Of a DNA stretch of 38,090 nt, positions 10,391-21,080 are shown piece by piece. A model generated the notes under the pieces. It saw only the letters and a program-made list of their open reading frames with translations, ran no database searches and had not been told where the DNA came from. The translations under genes were made by a program, and so were the position numbers. How positions within the stretch are numbered: the first letter of the stretch is position 1; every line of letters begins with the position of its first letter. This DNA is from Welwitschia mirabilis (taxonomy: Eukaryota > Gnetophyta > Gnetopsida > Welwitschiales), in assembly GCA_051453625.1 (NCBI GenBank), contig JBOZIK010000001.1, positions 297,028,362-297,066,451 on the forward strand, in the 5' to 3' direction.

Positions 10391-11618
10391 TTATGAAGGC
10401 TTTGCTTAGCTGATTTATTAGCTACATTAGTTTGGCTTTTAGTTACCTCTTAGGCAAGATAAAAGGTAGTTAATTGATTAATTATATTTTAATTTAATAA
10501 TGATCATTTAAGGAAAATTAGAAATTGGATTGAACATTTGGATTTTATTATTGTTGATATGAGAATGCTTGTTATCTTTAAGTATTATCCTAGGTTTGAT
10601 TTTCTTATAAATTTCTCTATTTTTCTTACTAGTAGGATCCATATTGAAAGGATTCCTAATCAATCTATCTAACTCATCCTAAATCCAAGGCATACAAGGT
10701 TGAAATAGATTTTGAAAAGGTTTTTATAGATCCTAAATGATAAAATGGTTTATGAGTTTTACAAAGGTCTTAAAAAGTAAATCTTAGGATTTTTTTCATA
10801 GGAATTTAATAATGCTAGTGAGTATAGGTGGCTATGCTATTTATGATGTAAATTATAGCTTCGATAATTTTTGTCATTCACAAAACCTTACAAATTTTTT
10901 AAAATATTAGAATAAAATAAGCATAATAAAAATAACAAATACCAGAATCCATGAGACGACTATTAACAAGAATTAAAGCTTAAATCATTTAGTGTTTTTA
11001 GTGGTAATAATAGTAAATTCACACAAAAAATTAAAAACATAAGAGACAAAAGAAAACATGTAAATTAAATGCATTTAATTTTTAGTTTTTTACTTTATGA
11101 TTATAGATAGTAAAAACTTATTATACTTGTACATAAATTAAGTTAGATTTAAAAAACAAAATTAAGCTTAATACAAAACTAGTTTATGTAACACTAAAAA
11201 TAACTAGTACCAATCACTAGAAGGAAAGAAAGAAAAAATACAAAAAAAAAAAAAAAGGACTAGTTCAAGTATCACTAAAGTAAACTAGTACCCACCACTA
11301 TAAAAATGTAAACTAACTAAAAGAAATTGTAAGAAAGTAAAATTTGTATTCTTTTCAAGAAGCTATTATGCTATTATCCCTGGTAATGATGTTAAAGTTT
11401 TATTCATTTTAGTACATGAACTAGTTTTAAATTAATTTAACACTTACTATCATTCTTTTCATGGAGATAATTAATATAGGCTTTCAAAAGTTACACAAAT
11501 CTTGCTTAATTGCAAGTTACAAATTAAGAAAGAAAAAAATAGGAGGAGTTAAAGAGTATTATTTAGAAACTTCATTAAAAATATAGGTAAGAAATCAAGC
11601 TCTAAGTGTTTACCTGAT
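10391..11618. other. unassigned AT-rich DNA with a small direct repeat
   Basis: No coding relic was recognised. At 11176-11220 and 11258-11301 a block of about 44 bases recurs (ACTAGTTTATGTAACACTAA versus ACTAGTTCAAGTATCACTAA, each followed by AACTAGTACC/CCACTA), an 82-base spaced direct repeat. Confidence 0.45.
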
Positions 11619-11756
11619 TCATTCATCAACTATTCTCCACTTTAAATATATCCTACACCTTTCAAAAACATACTTAAAATCATCAAGTAATGATTCCTTA
11701 GGGTATGATAACATAATCTCATTGACCATATAAGGATTCATTAATTCGAAAGCCAT
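11619..11756 (-). CDS. 45-residue open frame, unidentified relic
   Basis: An uninterrupted minus-strand frame starting at an ATG reads MAFELMNPYMVNEIML... and ends ...WRIVDE before TGA. Its composition is balanced (charged, aromatic and hydrophobic residues mixed), unlike random AT-rich frames nearby, which are dominated by Ile, Phe, Asn, Lys and Tyr. No domain was recognised and it may be chance. If real, it is more likely a remnant exon or transposon piece than a gene. Confidence 0.15.
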   Translation of the reverse strand: MAFELMNPYMVNEIMLSYPKESLLDDFKYVFERCRIYLKWRIVDE

Positions 11757-14189
11757 TTAATCCTTTATAACATTCAAATAAGCATAGAAAGTAAGAAGTT
11801 AGTTTACTTCAAATACATTAAGTAAAAGGAACTTAGACTAGTTTGTACAAAATAACTTAATAATGAATGTTCACTAAGCATTAAAAGTATGAAGTTATTA
11901 ATGAATCAAAATCAAAATTATATCTACTTTATATTAATCAAAAATGATAAATTACATATCTGAAACAAGAAGAAAGCTATAAAGGACTTTTCAAGCTATT
12001 CTTAAAATGAATCTCACTTCCCAAATAAATCCCTTAAAAGGACATCATTACTTAATACTCTAAAGTTTCTATTATTCTACCAAAGCAAATAATGTCACAA
12101 TGGAGGGATCATGAACTTTTCATAGGCAAGAATAAGGTAGGGAGTGGTTACAAGCCTTTATCTTATACTATTAAGTAATAAATTACAAAATATGGTATGT
12201 AGCATTAGGTAATGCATTTATCATCTTTTATTAGATAAATATCATTATGATAATGTCAACACTTAGCTCCTAGATGTTGCTATTTTTGCCAACCACTATT
12301 ATTGTAATGTGTTTCCATTGTCATCTTACTCAGCACTATCACATGTTGCTATTGAGTATTATTGTCATCACTGTCACATGTTGTCAAATGTGTAAATTAC
12401 TTCTAATGTAGAATTTAATTAATTTTATTATTAAATTTAATATATATTTTCAAGAAAAATCAAGAATGTAAGAATTAAGGTGTTTTGCATAGAAGAACCA
12501 GTATCATTGAATAAGTGAAATAATGGTGTCCATGTTTTAAGATGAATGTTCATCAAATTTTATCCTATTTTTTAAAGTGAGATAAATGTCCTAAAAATGT
12601 ATGAGAAATTAAAAATTTCATAATTAATATGGAGAATTAATAGAAGACATTTTTATGATAAATTAGTTAATCTAATAACTTTCATTAAGATAAATTGATC
12701 AAATAACTTAATCAAAATCTCAATTTTTACATGTTAATAGTCATCCTATAGAGATACACTTGGAAATATTGTTTCTTCCAATAGAAGTTATCTTAGTTAA
12801 AGTTTAACTCTCTAATTTCTATTACTAATAATATTTACAAGTGCCTTACTATTAGCTGTACTCAAAGAATAAAATTAATAGTGTACTCTACTTTCCTTTT
12901 AGGTGGTAGAGCTATAGGTTCTTAAAAGACTTTACTAAACTATTGAAATTCTTCTAGAATAAAATGGTATGAACTTGTACTTTTTTTTAAATTATTACTC
13001 GAAAAATATATCTTTATGTTACTATCTTTCTAATTTGTTTTCTAGTGAAAAGAAAACATTCTTATTCTATTTCTCCCTCTTAAGCATTCGGTCCCTAAAT
13101 TAGGATGGAACTACCAATTTCCTTTGATAAAAATTAATTTTCAGGTTGTACTTAACTAAAAAGAACATCCCTAAGATGGTTTCATAGCTATAGATTATGA
13201 GGATATAAAATTTATATCTAAATTAAAGTTTTTAAATTAATAAGTTTATCAATACCCCTATTATATCTTTTGAGAGGATGTGGTTCCTATGAAGGATTTG
13301 AATTCTTAAAAGGAAATGATATTTATTTTTTAAAATTAGAAAGAACAGATGAAATTATGATAGGAACCACTATTGATTAAAAATAAAACTAAAAAATAAA
13401 AAATAAATAATGTTAATTCTAAAATAGAAACTTGATTTGTTATTAAACTTCTATAAATGAGGGTATATAGTTTTTTTGGCAAGTAGCCCTGATTAGATTT
13501 ATACCTAATGTTAATGCTGAATCAAAGTTATAGTCCCAAAACCTCTAGATGGATAATTCGTAGTCATGTAGACGTTCTTCTTGCACTCATAATAGAGAAT
13601 GTTACTTCTATAGTTTTTGAAATGAGGTTGATTCCTGATGGGTGTGTACTATTTACTTCTTAAATTAACTACTATTTTATACATGTAGATAATGTTTTAA
13701 TTTCATATAGAAATCCTTAATAGATTTTACTTCCAAAGTATAGTGGATGCTTTAGACCTAAGATGAAAGTGTAGTCCTACAAATTATTAATGAGCTTCTT
13801 TTTTAGAAATTCTTTTAATAATTTATGAGGAACTATAAATTTAACTAATTCTCATTTAATAGGAACTTTTCTAAGTCATTGAAATTCAATCATCTACTAC
13901 TTAATAAAGTTTTTAAGAATAAAAATATTTTTAATTTCCTATAGAAAAATATTCTAAGTTATTCTAAAGTCAATTTTTTTAAGCATTAAAACCATTATTC
14001 TTGTATATTTTTGATAAGAAACATATCAACATAGATGTATCTTCTCTCTATTTGTGTATTTTGGAGGTTAAACTATTTTCCTATCTATTGAACCCATGAC
14101 ATAACTTTCTTCCTAATACTTGCTTTATACTCATAGATTTGTAAAAGAATAATTTTAGAAATTTCATTACTCTCTCTTTCATCTAATAT
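11757..14189. other. unassigned AT-rich DNA
   Basis: No gene or transposon protein was recognised on either strand. Within it, 12272-12390 carries recurring blocks of the type (C)ACATGTTGCTATTG and ATTATTGTCATCACTG at irregular spacing, which looks like a small decayed tandem repeat. Confidence 0.4.
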
Positions 14190-14380
14190 CAAGCCATTAT
14201 CTCAGTTGGTAAGAAATGCTTATAGATTGGTTTTTTTCATTTAGAAGCCTTATGTATAAGATTTGAAGATAAATGTATGCATTATGATATTTTTATCAAA
14301 AAGTGAAAGGTAATTCCAATGGTTCCTATAGGTCATGATCCATTGGTTAGTCTAGTTGTTTCAAGTGTGAGAGAAGTAAT
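14190..14380 (+). mobile_element. possible tRNA-derived SINE (pol III boxes)
   Basis: At 14199-14212 the sequence TATCTCAGTTGGTAAG resembles a tRNA box A (TRGCNNAGYNGG with D-arm continuation). About 59 bases on, at 14258-14270, AAGATTTGAAGAT resembles a decayed box B (GGTTCGANTCC). The spacing is a little wider than in a tRNA, partly because of a run of T at 14231-14237. A further block, GTTTCAAGTGTGAGAG at about 14357, is also like SINE or tRNA text. No acceptor stem can be folded, so a functional tRNA is excluded. Confidence 0.3.
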
Positions 14381-14689
14381 TTAATTGTATTGGATAATTA
14401 TTAATTTTATGAGCACATCTCGTTTAGATTATTCTTAATAGTATCCATTTTAAAATTCATTCTTTGCTTCATAACTCTTTAATTGCTTTTACATATTCCT
14501 TTCACTATTCTGCCTTATTGGTTCACTAGCCTTAAATAAGTTTATTTAAAAAAAAATTATTTTATAACTATCATGATAGTTGATTAAAATTTTATATTTC
14601 TTAAGTTTAGTTAGCAGCTTGTATAACTATCATAAGAATTGCAATAATTAACAAGAAGCAACTGTGAAATTATATTTGGGAATAAGTAA

Positions 14690-15207
14690 CTCTAACACTA
14701 GATATTGGACATAATAACTATAATGTTAGATCTGAAAAAAGGTAAGTATGATGTGAATCCTATAAGGTATACAACTATTACATCAAAATTTGAAGGTAAT
14801 AACAACAACATTAGGTCTGAGGGAAGAAAAGTATGACATCAGATCTAAGACTAAACAATAATGATGTTAAATTTTGGATATGGAAATGCAATGTTAGGCA
14901 TTAGAAAAGGTCAATATAATATTAAGAATATAAGATAGATAACTATAACATTAAATCTTAGCTACAAAAACTATGATGTCCAGTCTAAGAAGAGGAAAGT
15001 ATAACATAAAGACTAGAAGATAAGAAACTGTGACATGAGACTTTGAAGGTGTCAATTATAATATCATGCTTATGAAAAGGCAAGTTTGATTTTAGGCATA
15101 GGAGATAGAAGACTATGAAATCAAACCTTCCACATAATAAGAAAAACATCAAGTTTGAAAGACATGCAACTATGACATAAGATTTTGAATGTGGCAATTG
15201 TGACATT
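14690..15207. repeat. tandem array, zone 1 (about 28-30 base units)
   Basis: Successive units start with a variant of ACTATGACATTAGA followed by a purine-rich tail (for example GAAAAAAGGTAAG or GAAGAGGAAAG). Unit starts lie roughly every 27-31 bases (about 14716, 14745, 14773, 14804, 14830, 14857, 14884, 14911, 14943, 14970, 14999, 15028). A minus-strand frame at 14985-15206 is a by-product of the repeat. Confidence 0.8.
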
Positions 15208-15985
15208 AGTTTTTAAGTATGACATTAGACTTTATGATCAAATATTATATCAACATTTAAACTATGATAATGGTCTCCAACTATGATGTTGAACTTCTAG
15301 GATTGCATGTGACATTAACCTTCAAGTATGAAATTAGCCTCTAAGTGTAATGTTGAACTTCTATAACTAAGTGTAATATCAGCCTATAACTATGACATTG
15401 AACTTCTTGAACCAAGTTTAATATTAGACTTTTATGATTAAGTATGACATTAGATTCCAACTAAAACATACAACTTCTATGGCTAAGTCTAATATTAGAA
15501 TTTTATGATTAAGTACAATGTTGTGCTTCAACTATGATATTGGATTTATGTGACTAAGTGTGGTATTAGCCTATAATTATGATGTCAAAACTTTCTGGTT
15601 AAGTACAACATTAGACTTTAAGTATTACATCAAACTTATATTATCAAGTAAGACATCAATCTCCAACTATAACATCAGAATTTTATGACATATTGTAATG
15701 TATAGCTCCAACTATGATATTAGAATTCTATTACTAAGTATAACATTAAATTCCAATTACTACGTTAGACTTTTGTGACTAAGTGTAACATCAAGCTCTA
15801 ACTATAATATTAGATTTTTATGGCTAAGTGTACATTAGGATTCTATAATTAAGGATAACATTAGGCCTTAACTATCATGTTAGACTTCTATGATTAAGTG
15901 AAACATTTCATTTTAACTATAATATCAACTATGACATTAAATTTCTCTAGCCAAGTATAAGGTAAACATTTATGGCTAACTATGA
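15208..15985. repeat. tandem array, zone 2: alternating 26- and 19-base units (45-base dimer)
   Basis: Each unit begins TATGACATTAG or a one- to three-base variant. Long units end CTTCTATGACTAAG (26 bases) and short units end CCTCCAAC or CCTATAAC (19 bases), and the two alternate with few breaks through roughly 17 dimers. The dimer is 45 bases, so all copies keep the same reading phase, but typical copies carry stops and no protein is proposed. The core varies as GACATC, GATGTC, GATGTT, GACATT and GATATT, as expected from decay of GACGTC; a CG survives in TACGTTAGAC at 15771. Confidence 0.85.
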
Positions 15986-16195
15986 TATCAGACTTCTACT
16001 TTTATGGTTAATTATGTTGTTAAGCCTTAACTATGATGTCAGAATTTTGTGGTAATGCACAATGTTGAGTGTGGTTCTTTAAACTACATCAGAATTATGG
16101 ACCATGTATAACATTAGATGTGGAACCCTTAATTATAATGTTAGACTTGTGGACTAAGTATGATGTTGATGTAGGATCTTAAACTACTTTTAATT
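15986..16195. repeat. tandem array, zone 3 (about 45-50 base units)
   Basis: The same TATGATGTCAGA-type core continues, but tails change to TTGTGGTAATGCACAATG, GTGTGGTTCTTTAAAC, GTGGACTAAG and GTAGGATCTTAAACTAC. Two dimer-like units ending in TTAAACTAC or CTTAAT can be seen. The array stops at about 16195, shortly before a TATA-like site. Confidence 0.65.
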
Positions 16196-17160
16196 AGACT
16201 CATACTAAAGTTAGAGTAAGTTCTTTACCTAAATTAACTAAACTATAGTTATTTATTCATTAAAGTTAAAGGATCAGTTTAATCTTAGGATTTTATTATA
16301 AATAGAAGTTGGCATTTTATTTTTCTAGACATTTAACATCTAGAGTAATCTAACATCCCTTCTTCTGGTTACATCTCTATTTTATTTCTTTTCTTTTATT
16401 TTTTCTTAAAATTATTTTTCTATTCTTATTATAATCCTTTTCTTGATGGATCCTTTTCTTTGTAGGTACAGTTGAAACATACCTTTTTAGAAGCTTCTTT
16501 AAAACAACTACTTTTCCTTCTTTAACTTATCTTATTTACTATTTAAGGTATGATCCAAAAACTTTTCCCTTCTTATTTTTGAAATTCCACCAATGTTCAT
16601 TTTGTTGAGATGGAGATTCAAGATAGGGATTTATAGTTAGGGTTTTCTTGAATGTTTCTCTAAAATATAATAAATCTTTGTGGATTCTATTTCTTTCATC
16701 TTTGACATCTTACTATTTTATATATTTTATATTTTTTATATTCTTTCTTTAACCCTCAAGATAATAACATTTTATACCCTATGCATCCATGATCTTATTT
16801 TTAGTTTAGAGGAAAGTATTTATTTAGCTCTTAAATGAGTGAGAGAAAAATAGCATTTTCTCTAAGGTGACTCATTCAAATTCTTACTTTATGGATTTAT
16901 TTTTTAAACAAATAGATTAATTTATTTTTATAAGAGTAAGCATTCATATGAATGATATAACTAATACCAATTTTGTAACTTCTTATTATGCTACTTATGG
17001 GTAACTCATTACTTGTTGTAACTTCTTATATAACTATACTAGCAAGGTCCCTCATTATTCCATGTACCTAACTTATTTTATTGTTAGGAGTTTTTCCTTT
17101 GATAAGGTATCTAGCATATACTCTTTTACATTATCCCAACATGTTTATCTCTAAAAAGGC
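16196..17160. other. promoter-like segment after the tandem array, otherwise unassigned
   Basis: It begins with a TATA-like site (separate entry) and pyrimidine-rich DNA. The order tandem repeat, TATA box, T/C-rich leader resembles the 3' untranslated region to LTR transition of Tat/Ogre gypsy elements, which often carry tandem repeats there. No second copy that would prove an LTR was found in the window. Confidence 0.3.
16296..16305 (+). promoter_or_regulatory. TATA-like site
   Basis: TTATAAATAG followed by AAGTTGGC, within 100 bases of the end of the tandem array. A plus-strand core promoter is plausible by sequence only. Confidence 0.35.
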
Positions 17161-17945
17161 AAAGATAGGAGTAAGTGTTTCTACTCTAATTTACTCTTAA
17201 AATTAGACTTTGTAATTACTAGATCAAGAAGCCTATAGTCATTTTCTTCTTCTTTGGTTAATTGTTTCTTTTTGCTGTCCCTAGGTAATGTATCCTATTA
17301 ATGCTTAATTGATTCATGTCCTTATAATCTAGTGGAAGGAGAATTTAAAGGCTCACATAATCCTAGTAATTCTCATGAAAATACTTTCTCTATTTTATCT
17401 TAGATAGTAATTTTATCTTCTTATTTTTTAATGACAATATTGTACTAATCAGGGATTTTGTCTTGTTTAGACTACTTCTAGTCTATACGACTCTGCATGT
17501 TGTTGCAATAATAAGGAGGTGGTATAGCCAATTCCTTATAAGATGACTAAGGAATATTTAACCCTTATCTTTCATTACCATACTAAGACTTGCAAGGGGT
17601 GAGGTTCTATTTTAATCATCTTCCTTTTTTGCTTCTTCTTAAATAAGAAGCAAGTGCTTTGATTTATAGGATTTAGATACTTTACCTATCTTAGATAAGA
17701 AAGAGGTAAAGTTTACCCCCTTACATGCTTTAGAGGATCTAAAATATTTGAAGGACTAAGAAATTATCATAAGTGCTTTTAGAATATTATTTTCCTCTAA
17801 CTTCTTGAGATGGCTTTTTGACTTAGAGATAAATGTTAATGGTAATATTTTAGATTTTGATGATTTATTATCCTAGGAAAACATGCCCTCTTTTACCCCC
17901 AATTTTCCTTCATCTGTGTCAAAAGATCCATTAGTTATGGAATAG
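17161..17945 (+). pseudogene. unidentified degenerate coding relic (weak plant-mobile-domain likeness)
   Basis: Two plus-strand segments look coding. From 17222 one frame reads DQEAYSHFLLLWLIVSFCCP and continues, with single TAG/TAA stops, into hydrophobic and lysine-containing text up to about 17400. From 17673 to the TAG at 17943, another frame reads LDTLPILDKKEVKFTPLHAL and later FLRWLFDLEINVNGNILDFD with only two internal stops in 90 codons. Composition is more protein-like than the surrounding AT-rich frames. The first segment loosely resembles the start of the plant mobile domain (an -HxAFLxxWLx-F-F- pattern), found in MAIN-like genes and some transposons, but I cannot confirm it. Different frames imply at least one indel. 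Other possibilities are gag of a divergent retrotransposon or a dead host gene. Confidence 0.3.
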
Positions 17946-18499
17946 ATCCTATAGTCCTTTTCTATCCTTCCTCATACACCTTAGAGTATAGTCAATAAGG
18001 GAGGCTAGATCATGTATCAAACTAATTAAATACTATTAGTGATAAAATTTTCTCTTAACAAGTTAAGAAATTACTTGATCAAATTAAATAATTCTAGGTT
18101 CTTCAAGAAATTTTTCATATCAGGTAATTTATCCTTTACATCTTAATGATCTTTATTCTTTTTATCATTCTGATGCTTCCAACTTTTCTTAGGACTATGA
18201 ATAAAGCCAAAGGCATCATTTCATACTTTATTATACTCCTTAATATTAGTGCCCATACTAGCTAAAGGATTTTTACAATTTGATAGATCTATTATAATCT
18301 TCATTTTGTATGGCCTGTCTTGAGGTCGAGTAGTAGTAGACATCTAAAGATACCATTCATATGCTCTAGGTAATGTCTCTTATTGGTTTCTTCTTTTATA
18401 TATATATATATCCCATTTTAATTTATTTCCTTTATTATTAGATAATGAAGTAGAAAATCTATGTCTTTTTAAGAAGAAAGAAAGGGTGGATTCCTCCCA
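17946..18499. other. unassigned DNA with a (TA)n tract
   Basis: Possibly a continuation of the preceding relic, but the frame becomes too broken to follow. A TA dinucleotide tract of about eight repeats lies at 18397-18411. Confidence 0.4.
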
Positions 18500-18844
18500 A
18501 TTGACTAATGGTATGAAGCATGTAAAATTCATTAAGAAAATAAATTAAAAGGAAAACCAAATAGAAGTAACTTCAAATGCATGATTCATTAACTTAGGTC
18601 AAACTAGGTAAAATAGTGTAGTATAATTTTCAATTAATTCTTAATTTGATTAACACATTAGGTTATCTCAAGTTTCTCCTTCCTTCTCTCTCTTGATCTA
18701 TAAATTACCCTTTAAGAGTCCTTCTTTTACCTTTTAAGCATAAATATATCAACTCTGAATGCATGCACTATTCAATTTCATGGCATGGATTTAAATTTAT
18801 AAAATAATATTTAAAAATAGTAATATACTTTAATAATTTTAACA
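18500..18844 (+). repeat. direct repeat, left copy
   Basis: Shares with 20223-20573 the ordered blocks GAAAATAAATTAAAA, ACCAAATAGAA, TTTTCAATTAATTCTTA, TTCTCTCTCTTGATC, TTTTAAGCATAAATATATCA and TTTAATAATT(T/C)TAACA. Differences are mostly single substitutions. Confidence 0.85.
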
Positions 18845-20222
18845 AACCCCCTTTTAATTTCATGTCCATAATGCTAATGATGGACTAACATTGAAATATT
18901 TACCAATTTAATGTAACCCTATTAACATAGTTCGAGGCACTAGGTTACACATAAGCCACTAAGGCAGGTACTAAGCCAATAAGGCATATAACTAAAATAT
19001 ATAAGAAAAGGTTAATTAAATGATGTATTATATAGATAATTTAAAAGGGAAAATGAAAATCATGGAAAAAATAAATCCTATAATATTTCTTTTAAATAAT
19101 AACTTCAACTAGATTTTGAAACTATCAAATGTTGCACACTCACTTTCAAAAACTTTAATACTTTCCTATAAATACAAACAACTATCTTAAAGCATAAATA
19201 AAATTATAAAACATATTATTAATGTCATTTCTAGAAATTATGAACAATCTTTTATCTTCTATTCACATTGGTTATGATGTTCTCTAAAAGAAGTAAACAA
19301 ACTTAATACATGACTGCCAGCTTCATAGTTAGAGAACTATAACTTAATCTTATGGTCTCATCTTTTTATTCTGAGAAATTCATAAGTTGTAAATTAAAAT
19401 TTAACTAGGTCATGCATTTCTGAGGGATATCCATGGAATGTTGAAAGAGCTTCAAATCTTCATTTAGAATAAATCTCTATTCTAGTTAATTAGGCAGTAA
19501 ACAAGTTCTAGAACATATTGTAATCCTCCTCAAATTCCAAGACATATTTTCCTCATTGGATTCCATTTTCTAGCTAATGAATCAGCTAATGGATCATATT
19601 TTCCTCTTGTAATTTTTGTAGTTTCATTATGAATAATGTGGAAATAGAGACCATGGTCTCTGATGGTAGACAATGAAATAGAGAAATGATTAATAGATAG
19701 TTGTAGATTGCTCTATGATATCAAATTTCATGGTAGTTTTTTTACTAACTACATACTTCTTCACATCCATCAAACGCAAGGCTATTTATTTCATCTCTCT
19801 CACATATTTTATCATTGGAACATTTATCATTTTTTCTACTTTCATCTAGATCCTTCTTCAAATTGCTTAAAACCATGTTTTCACTTCCATTTTTGTAATA
19901 TGAAAGCTTTCATGGTCATCATCCTTCTCATGTTTTATGAGATTGCAGTTCATAAAACATTAGGTTTAAGAAAATTCTCCTAGACACACTGACATAACTT
20001 TCTTCAAACTCTTTTGCTATATTAATTTGCCTTACAAAGAATAATCATCATTTCTTTCATTATGCTAAGATCTTAAAAAAGCAGAATGACTAGAATCATG
20101 TTTAATCTATCTACACTACATCTATACTATGCCCATTAACATTCTATAAAAAGAGATGAATCCTAAGAGGATTTTGATAGATTGCTATTAAGCAATATAC
20201 TATTCAGCAAAAGTTCTATTCT

Positions 20223-20573
20223 TAATTAATGGTAAGGAATGATATAAAAGAAATCAAGAAAATAAATTAAAACAAAAACCAAATAGAATTAACTTCCAAA
20301 GGCATAATTTATTCACCCAAACCAAACTAGGATAAATGACAAGGTACTATTTTCAATTAATTCTTATTTTGATTTATATCTAAGGTAATATCAAATATAT
20401 CCTTACTTCTCTCTCTTGATCCAAAAATCACTCCTTAAGAATCTTGCTTTTATCTTTTAAGCATAAATATATCACCTAATTATTTGAATTCATGCATTAG
20501 TCAACTTCATGTCATGCATTCAAATTCATAAAATAATTTTTAAAAATGTTCATAGACTTTAATAATTCTAACA
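20223..20573 (+). repeat. direct repeat, right copy
   Basis: Counterpart of 18500-18844 in the same orientation. Edges are placed where collinear similarity fades. Confidence 0.85.
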
Positions 20574-21057
20574 TTAACAACCTTGAAAGCTCAACAAGCC
20601 TTTTTTCGGGCATAATTAAAAAAGACTGAGCATATGGTTTAGAATTATAGCGATCGATTGGCTATTACTATAAATGATAGTACAGTAATATGCCATAGTG
20701 GAGATATTTCTAAGGAGCATTTTTAGATGATTTAATGGCTTCTAGTAAGCTTCACATAAAGTTATACTAAAAAATTTATTTAATTTTATTCAAATCTACT
20801 AGGGATTTACCATTTTTGGATTTAGTAGGTTGAGCTACTTTTTCTTCTCCTTAATTCCCTATAATGATGCTAGTTTAACTGGTATAGAATAGTTTATTAA
20901 TTTCATGAAACATTTGGAGCCTAATCTATGACTATCTGATGATTTACCTTCTTCCAAAAAGGCTTAATGTTTGTTTTTCTTTTTTCTTCTATCTAAATGT
21001 CTATTTTTAGCTTCTTATAGCTCATGATTTAAAGTATTATTTTGTAGTAAATTTTAG

Positions 21058-21080
21058 TAATAATAATAATAATAATAATA
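21058..21080. repeat. (TAA)n microsatellite
   Basis: Uninterrupted TAA trinucleotides over 23 bases. Confidence 0.95.

Larger units (their letters stand above)
18500..20573 (+). mobile_element. candidate small LTR element bounded by about 350-base direct repeats
   Basis: Two direct repeats (18500-18844 and 20223-20573) bracket about 1.4 kb. The left copy starts TG (18502) and ends CA (18844), as LTRs do. The interior lacks any recognised gag or pol; a 91-codon plus-strand open frame at 19708-19983 has no recognisable domain and is rich in His, Phe, Tyr and Ile. The size would suit a TRIM or other non-autonomous LTR element, but no primer binding site or target duplication was found, so a tandem segmental duplication remains possible. 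Strand is arbitrary. Confidence 0.45.

Noticed and set aside
13640-13730. Possible RT motif (HVDNVLISY) on the plus strand
   Set aside because: No flanking RT motifs in order before or after; a single short match is not enough.
14190-14280. Functional tRNA gene
   Set aside because: No acceptor stem or anticodon arm pairing; only box A/B likeness remains.
14985-15206. 73-codon minus-strand frame
   Set aside because: It lies entirely in zone 1 of the tandem array and repeats Ser/Leu/Phe text set by the unit.
14690-16195. CRISPR-like array
   Set aside because: Units are directly abutting related repeats without unique spacers, in a plant-type genome with retrotransposons; it is a satellite.
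19708-19983. 91-codon plus-strand frame inside the 18500-20573 repeat pair
   Set aside because: No recognisable domain or start context, and its aromatic-rich composition is what AT-rich DNA gives by chance; kept only as a remark under the element.
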